A DNA stretch of 64,000 nucleotides from Roridomyces roridus (taxonomy: Eukaryota > Basidiomycota > Agaricomycetes > Agaricales > Mycenaceae). This document shows, one piece after another, positions 57,868 through 64,000 of this stretch. The stretch covers positions 620,001 to 684,000 of the forward strand of contig JARKIF010000011.1 of the NCBI GenBank assembly GCA_029378245.1. Reading direction: 5' to 3'. The position numbers were made by a program, and so were the translations under genes. The notes below the pieces were generated by a model. The model saw nothing but the letters and a program-made list of their open reading frames with translations. It made no database searches and was not told the origin of the DNA. Positions within the stretch are counted from its first letter, which is position 1. Every line of letters starts with the position of its first letter.

Positions 57868-57875
57868 TATAAAAG
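57868..57875 (+). promoter_or_regulatory. TATA box of Spherulin4 copy 2
   Basis: TATAAAAG 43 nt before ATG 57911, within an 18-base block identical to the promoter of copy 1. Confidence 0.65.
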
Positions 57876-57910
57876 ACGGGACTGAAGCTCATCATCCCTC
57901 ACCTCTGAAC

Positions 57911-58900
57911 ATGCTTGTACTGACTGCTCTCTTTGCTCTCTTGGCCGTTGTTCCTGTCTACGCAACCACAGGGATAATTGTCCCTCTCTACCAATTTCCC
58001 TCGACGTCTGCGAATTGGGCCCCACTCGAAACAGCGTAACTCTCCAATTCCATTGCCTTCTTCGCTCTGATCATCCACCCCATGCAGTCTTAGCACATTC
58101 CCCTCCCTCCAATTCTATGTCATAATTAATCCGAATAGCGGCCCCGGCGACGTCCGACTCGCAGCCCGACCCAGCCTACCAATCCAATATCCAAACCCTC
58201 CGCACCCACTCCAATGCTCTTCTTGTGGGGTACGTCGCCACGGGCTTCGGCACGCGTCCTTCCGCGGATGTGTTGCAGGATATTGAGACCTATGCTGGGT
58301 GGAACACATCGTACTCCATGGACGGAATATTTTTCGACCAGACCCAGACGGGTTTCGACGCGGAGTATACGTCCTATTCGGATGCAGTTCGTACTACGGC
58401 CTGGCCTGGCCGCACTACTGGATACGTACGTGACTTTCATTCCGTCCCGTGTTTGAATTGCATCTATAAACGGAGTGTGTCTGACCTTTCTTGTTCATAC
58501 AGGTGATCATGAACCCTGGCGAGGATATCGGTAACTCCGACTACTACTCCCTCGCGGACCAGATCGTTACCTTCGAGCAAACATTGGCTGAATTCCGGGA
58601 AGAGTCACCGTGCGTCTCGTTCTACTGTGTATTCGACACTGGGCTTATGATTTATCCATCCCCAGACTCCCGGTTCCGCACCCCGCCCAACAGTCTGTGA
58701 TAATCCACACCCTCACCGGCTCGGCAGCCTTGACTCCGGACCAGACTCTTGCGTCCGTCGTTCAGTCGCTCAAAAGCTCTGGATTCGCGAGTACGTACAT
58801 TACGAATCTGAATATCAGCCAGACGGATGTATATGCGAATTTCGGGAGTGATTGGACGGAGTTTGTGGCGGATGTGGCGGGTAACATATGTAACATGTAA
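57911..58900 (+). pseudogene. Spherulin4 copy 2, one-base insertion
   Basis: Same four-exon structure as copy 1 (57911-58035, 58088-58425, 58503-58609, 58666-58900) and very similar sequence, including the signal peptide MLVLTALFALLAVVPVYA, TYAGWNTSYSMDGIFFDQ and YADVYANFG-like end. Relative to copy 1 there is one extra T around 58153 (GACGTCCGAC versus GACGCCGAC), which shifts exon 2 out of frame soon after its start. No splice variant rescues it. The rest of the gene keeps frame, so inactivation is recent, or it is an assembly error. Confidence 0.8.
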
Positions 58901-58964
58901 CATGTTGAATTGGGTATATGTAGTTTGAATGAAAAAAGGATTCCACTTGCCGAAATTCCATTCA

Positions 58965-59060
58965 ACACTGGGAATCGAACCCGCAATAGGTGTCGACCAT
59001 GCAATCAGAGCGCCTATGGCTCCGCCTCATGTCCAAGTTTTTTTTTCCCGTGCCCAACCT
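58965..59060 (-). other. tRNA-Ala-like relic
   Basis: The minus strand has GGCGCTCTGATTGCATGGTC followed by TGCGGGTTCGATTCCC, matching the anticodon (TGC) and T regions of tRNA-Ala, but with a 7-nt excess between them and non-pairing ends. Probably a pseudogene. Confidence 0.4.
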
Positions 59061-59528
59061 CCCGTTGATAATTTCGCAGCCGATGATTCGAGAGTTCGGG
59101 CAGAAGCCATTCAAGTCGAAGTTGATGCCAAATGCTTGTCTCAGTTGACGCACTGGCTGGAAGGCCAGTCGTTTTCCACCCGCTTCGGTCTCATCGTTCA
59201 CCAGTCGGTGGAGCAGACAAATAGATGTCTCCCTTGCCTGTCACTGGGTGATCATGCATTTGCCCGAAATCCCCGTTCGATTCGGGCCTGGTACTAGGTA
59301 ATGTTCGGTCCACGCGGTCCTTTTTTCTCTGTTTCTCCATGCAGACTCAACGACCTGGGCGTCGAGCTAACGTTTGGGTAATACTATGTATTCCATGTCA
59401 TGCGCCGATTCAGATTGGACAACGCCGATGATCCTGCAAGCTCCGGAGTGATTGCCGTTGCATTGATTCCGTGCCATCAATTTGATACGCGTTCGTCTTT
59501 CTCTTCTCACCGTCATTCTCCCTTCGCG

Positions 59529-61376
59529 ATGGCGAATGTACCGTATTCAAGGGAGCTCTTCCGCAGTGTGACGGCCACCCCAATGAGAGTGAGTATCTTC
59601 CTTTCTTTCTAGGCCGGCTTCTGATTCCTCCCATTCAGTACATAACGGCGGCACACCAGCAAAATCTTGCCGGGCTCGAGGCGCTGCGCGACCTTGCCAA
59701 AGTCTGGGCTGATATACCCCAAACGGCGGAACTTGGGGCTGTCGATGTGTTTCTATCCCACCTTCGAGAAGATCTGGTGCCGACACCGTCTACACCGGGC
59801 CAATGGCAGCACATCGACGGCAATTTTGCCTTCATGTCGCTCTACGCGCTCTCCTTTATGGACAACGTGCTTGATAACCCCAACTTTTCTACGCAGACGG
59901 ATGCAATCTTCTCTGGTTTACCGGGAATCATCAAGTGGTCCCAGTACATCTACGACGCGCAGCTGGAGGACGTCCACCAGCTCATCCAACTCTTATCTGC
60001 CTGTGTACAGTTCCAAAACTCGAAATGGGCTCCGACTCTGGCCAACATTCCTGGTGGTCTGGAGCTAGTCACCAAGTTGTGGATGTGGGGAGGCGTATCT
60101 GGGAGTGTCGATGCAGCACGGGTGCTTGCACTGATCATTGTGTATCCCACGTCCCGAGGGGAAAGGGACCGCCTTGACCGAGTGGTGGAGGCTGCCGATG
60201 GTGACGCTGCTGCCATCGCTCGGTTGGCCATACGTCAGGTGAAGAAAGCCACCAAGACACTTGACACCGAGACAAAGCAAAAGGACTTGTCGGTCTTCGT
60301 CAACGTGATAAGCCCCCTTTGCCGCCCTCTGCCGCCATCTCCGCACCCGCTTCATCAAGCGTTTTTCGACGGAGGGGTCATCACAGCTCTAACCCGCTCC
60401 TTTGCCACGGTTTCGCGTCTCATCCCCTCGACAGGGTTTCTGCGGGCCTTGCTCGATTGCAGTCCTGCGTTTCCACAGATGATCTACCACGATTTGGTGA
60501 AGATGGCGCTACGTATCGTGCGTGAGATCCTGCCTCCGTATACGGTTTACCGCTCCTTGGTGGGCGCGGTGGCCCCCTTCCTGCAGGAGTTCAGGGAACC
60601 ACGCTACAAGGCGCTGTTGGCACAACCGATGGTTTCTGATTCGTTTGCGCCTTTCTTGGCGACTTTGGAGAGGCGTCTACCGGCTATGGCGCAGTACGAG
60701 GACGGTGGAAGGGAAGGCGCGGCGAGTTCCAGGTGTCATAATATAAAGGTACGAGTCGTGTTCTTTTGTACTCTAAGCGCTGATTTTATCCGCGTCGCAG
60801 TGCCAACGGCTGAACGCTCAACTGAAACGTTGTGAAGCGTGTCAAACAGTTTACTACTGTTCGGTCGAGTGCCAGAGGTTCGATTGGGAGACCACTCACC
60901 GGAAGTTGTGCCAACCGTTTGCAATGGAGCGCCCACTTGGTGAGTATATTCGTGACCCGTGAACATCTCGTTACATGCATACAGGACACCGTGCGAAGCG
61001 CGACATAGAGTGTGTGCGTGTCATCGCAAAATACACGGCCGATACAAACCATATCCGCTTCCGCGCTATCGCAGAGCGTGACTTTCTAGACACACCCCAT
61101 GACCAACTTATCCCGTGGATCGACTTCACCTGTGTCCCCGAGACGTTGAGTATCAAACTCGTCCAAGAAGCTGTCGAATGGGACCCGAACTTGCCGCCGT
61201 TCATGGAACGATGCCGTTCCTGGGGCGTTATAACTGTGGGATGTTCGAGGAGGAATGGGACTAGGAACGAGAATCTCTGGTTGCCTGCGGGGAGGAGGGA
61301 TTTTTGGACGGACGAGAGCGCGGGGGAATTGGAGCTCGACCTGGGGTGGCTATCGTTTGAGGATGATACCGAGTGA
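59529..61376 (+). CDS. MYND-finger protein, copy 3 (intact)
   Basis: Exons 59529-59588, 59639-60748, 60801-60939 and 60985-61376 join in phase to 566 residues. The first 385 residues are helical and armadillo-like (DIPQTAELGAVDVFLSHLRE, IIKWSQYIYDAQLED, PHPLHQAFFDGGVITALTRS). The MYND zinc finger spans residues 386-427 with ligands C386, C391, C401, C404, C410, C414, H423 and C427. A C-terminal domain of about 135 residues follows (RAIAERDFLDTPHDQLIPW, CSRRNGTRNENLW, WLSFEDDTE). MYND fingers are protein-binding modules; histone methylation is not implied because no SET domain is present. It is the reference member of the four-copy family. No TATA box, but a CT-rich leader precedes the ATG. 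Confidence 0.92.
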
Positions 61377-61698
61377 GTGTCTGACTCCGTGAGTGTCGCA
61401 TTGCCTCAATTTTGTGTCGCATTGCCCCAATTTCCGCCGTCATCTACAGAGATGGTCTGAATGCACTCATCCTTGGACTTGAGACTCTGAAATCGTGATG
61501 AAACCAGAAGCGGTGCCGGGAAGTGATCCGAATCAATGAACAAATACGTGAACAAGCAAGGCACCGCCACACCTATGTCTTGATCTTGATCACAACACTC
61601 TGGCTGTACGATTCAAAGTTTGCCAACCCTTTGTTTCTTGGCCACGCTTTGTTTCCTTGTCTATTGCACAATTCAGCTTTAACCGGCAGCCGAAGACA

Positions 61699-62870
61699 AT
61701 GCCTACTCTGATTCGAAGGTCCAAGCGGCGACGAGCGTCATGGCACGGCCCTCAAGAACGCCGATGCATCATCATCAAAGTGTCCTCTGACCAAATCAAT
61801 CTCACCGTAGGTTTATTATATTCCGGAGAAGTTGCCCTCAAAGTGAGGGCCAGACCGACGAGGGTAAGTCCGTTGATTTCTGTTGACACTTGAACCAATT
61901 TTCCGATGCTATCTTTTCTCAGTACATCACAGCAGCATATCGCCACAGGTCCTCAGAGTTTCGAAGCCCCCAGTGCTCTTGCGAACGTATGGGCAGACGT
62001 TCCCGACACCATTGAGCTCGGAGTGGTCGACATGTTCCTCTTTCATCTTCGCGAGGAGAAGGTGCCCGCGTGCCTCTCCTTCTCTCGCCAGCGACATAAA
62101 CCATGCAGCCGGCGCTTACTTGTCGCTGGAGGCACTGGGTTCGATGGAGACGGTCCTGGACTCGCACCACGCTGCTCAGACTCGCGCGATCCTCACTGGC
62201 TTGCCCGGCATCGTCAAATGGTCGCAGCATCTCTATGACGCCCACACTGCCAGTCCCCATGGGCTTCACATGCTGCCGCAGTACGTCGATGCTAGTGCTC
62301 GAGTCCTCAGCATATGTTTCGCAGCACCGGCATTCCGCGAAGGTGTGGTTGAAAACCCGGGCTGCATCGAACTCTTCACGAAGTTGTCTGTTTGGCAGCT
62401 TGAACACAGCGGGAAGCACGATGGGATCCACACCTGCGCCGTTTTTCTGAACAGCTATCTCAGCGACTCCGTCTGCACCACTGTACACGACAGGCTATTG
62501 CATGCCGTTGACGGGGACGCCAACTCTTTCGTCCGTTTCGTTCTACGGTGTATCCGACGGCTCAGCAAATGCCTCCACGTCGAGGCGGCTCCCATTTCCA
62601 TACACTACTACATCCACCTTCTAATGGGCCTCTGTCGGCTGACTCAACATCCTCTACGTTGCGCGTTTTTCGACGCAGGCGGCATCGCGGCCGTGACGCG
62701 GGCTTTTCTCACACTATCTCGCAGCCTCTCCCCCGACCCAACTGACGACCAGCTGAAGCTTCTGCCCTCCTTCATCAATTTCTTCTCAGAGTACCTCGAG
62801 GGGGACTACTATCACTGCATTCCGCGACCGTGTAGGCAGAGCTATTTCTAGCTGTGCCGACATGTGCCTA
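61699..62870 (+). pseudogene. MYND-family paralogue, copy 4 (frameshifted, truncated by a LINE)
   Basis: Starts MPTLIRRSKRRRASWHG, with an N-terminal extension before the family's ARPTR-intron-YITAAY junction at 61864-61923. The frame then shifts at about 61945 (continuing as ALANVWADVPDTIELGVVDM) and again near 62070 (DINHAAGAYLSLEALGSME), and runs through IVKWSQHLYDAHTAS, LLMGLCRLTQHPLRCAFFDA and FFSEYLEGDYY to a stop at 62851. The MYND finger and C-terminal domain are absent because the poly-A end of a LINE begins 29 bases later. Confidence 0.85.
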
Positions 62871-62879
62871 CCCCACTAT

Positions 62880-64000
62880 TTTTTTTTTTTTTTTTTGGAG
62901 CGTTGGATAATGCATATAAGTCTGCAGAAGCATTCTAGTATACATCCGCTGGTGTCACTGGAAAAAATAAACCAGTATATAAGCCGGGAATTAAGCCGCT
63001 CGGTATCAACCAGTGTGGGACTCCTGCGTGTGTGTTTCAACCTACACCTGTTCTCAAGGGCAGAATACCCACTAAAACCCCCCTAATTTTAATCCAGTCA
63101 TCCGGCAATGAATCTTCTTCCAGCAGAATTCCGCTCCAGGTGTTTAGGACCACCTGTTTATCAAAACTCATTTTTCCGAACTTCCTCTTGTCTGTAAGGA
63201 TCCTATCTCTTTTCAATGCTACATTTATCATTGTCAGCCAGCGGTTGTGCACTTCGGACTCGCCTACTACCTTGTGTGGGTTTCGTATGACCCGATCTAC
63301 TCTAAGGTTCCAAATTAGATGCCACGCAGTTGATACCAGAATGCTGAAGAGGCGGTCTTTTTGGGGCATTGGTTTTCCATTTGTCTTGAACCTTGTCAAG
63401 TTGTTACCCAGGATTAGCCCCCAGGTCATTTGCGGCCTATCATTGTACTTCATGTTCCAGAGTTGCTTTGTGAGCCTCCATACTTTGCCTGTCTCTGGGG
63501 CTTGGCATTCTACTGCAATGTGTTCAAGGGTCTCAGGAGTTTTGCATGTTGGGCATATTCCTCGAATTTCAGCACCCGGGATGTGGTCCCAGAATTCTCC
63601 GACTCTGAATGTGTTGTGGATACACTTCCATAGAAAGTCTCGGGTTTTTATTGGAAATTTATTGTCCCGCACTGACTTCCAGATTGTCTCGTCAGAGGGG
63701 CTGTATTTAAAGATTTCGTCTATAGTGGCTCTTACTCTCTCAATATTTATGAAGGTTGTCTTACGGTGTGGTTTGCTGTACCTCATTTTCAGGATTTTTG
63801 TGAATACCGTTTGCGAGCCATGCTGAAGTTGCATACCAGGATTATTGAACATGATAGCAGATGCTGTGTCAATTTCAATTTCTTCAAAGTCTTCACCATG
63901 GAGTGTAGTTGCCAAATTCTGTTCGGTCTGTTTGAATTGTACCTTATGTGTACGTTCACGCAAGGCAGCAATAGCTGCTTGAAATACAGGGAAGGCAGGA
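62880..64000 (-). mobile_element. Non-LTR retrotransposon (LINE), 3' end, open to the right edge
   Basis: On the minus strand a frame open from the right edge to 63037 encodes the end of a reverse-transcriptase polyprotein: a tail probably following an RNase H domain (FKQTEQNLATTLHG) and a zinc-binding zf-RVT domain (SDETIWKSVRDNKFPIK, FLWKCIHNTF, and the motif CPTCKTPETLEHIAVEC, C-x2-C-x7-H-x4-C). A 3' untranslated region follows and then a 17-base poly-A (T run at 62880-62896 on the plus strand). The frame is intact here, so the element may be young. It lies at the broken end of MYND copy 4. Confidence 0.9.

Noticed and set aside
59529..61376. Copy 3 as a SET-domain (SMYD) methyltransferase
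   Set aside because: The MYND finger is present but no SET motifs (such as NHSC or the GEEI-like stretch) occur.
1..64000. CRISPR array, rRNA operon or prokaryotic operon structure
   Set aside because: No regularly spaced repeats, no rRNA-like sequence, and genes have spliceosomal introns.

Overview
The window looks like nuclear DNA of a filamentous basidiomycete, most likely an Agaricomycete (genus not resolved). Genes are interrupted by many short GT-AG introns (about 45-65 nt), TATA boxes sit about 43-60 nt upstream of several ATGs, and the protein families are typical of mushrooms: DUF6534-type membrane proteins, large F-box/leucine-rich-like families, MYND-finger paralogues, Spherulin4, and DUF2235 hydrolases. 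Gene order shows no metabolic cluster. It reads as a mosaic of housekeeping or accessory genes in DNA riddled with mobile elements, and much of the gene content is broken.

Layout. 0-17 kb: a DUF6534-type membrane protein cut by the left edge, a 120-aa small protein, a broken F-box-like gene, two MFS transporters (a 576-aa DHA2-type and a second drug-transporter-like one), a proline-rich protein, and an F-box gene split by a 1.1-kb terminal-inverted-repeat element. A solo LTR lies at 8.2 kb. 17.5-20 kb: a Tc1/mariner-like element holding two inverted copies of a tRNA-derived SINE. 20-27 kb: a short tropomyosin, a type II membrane protein with a fucosyltransferase-like motif, a frameshifted small gene, a CAGTAGC-rich inverted-repeat element and an F-box-like gene.

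28-43 kb: two MYND-finger paralogues (copies 1 and 2), both damaged, with a conserved basidiomycete protein, many tRNA-like sequences and an F-box gene between and after them. 43-52 kb: a small secreted cysteine-rich protein, a second solo LTR, a 1-kb dispersed repeat (inverted partner at 33 kb), and an intact Spherulin4 gene. 52-64 kb: a DUF2235 hydrolase, a second DUF6534 protein, a decayed F-box gene, a frameshifted Spherulin4 copy, an intact MYND paralogue (copy 3), a broken one (copy 4), and the 3' end of a LINE running off the right edge.

The strongest theme is gene-family turnover by transposons. Of four MYND paralogues only copy 3 is intact; each of the others is interrupted by, or ends at, a different element type (Tc1-like MITE, hAT with 8-bp target duplication, LINE poly-A end). 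For two insertions (hAT in MYND copy 2, TIR element in the F-box gene) removing the element plus one target-site copy restores a continuous reading frame. A second theme is the abundance of Pol III B-box or T-arm-like sequences (about 20), several with pairable acceptor-like ends. I found no CRISPR array, rRNA or clearly functional canonical tRNA. Gene models were spliced by eye, so exon edges are exact only where coordinates are given.
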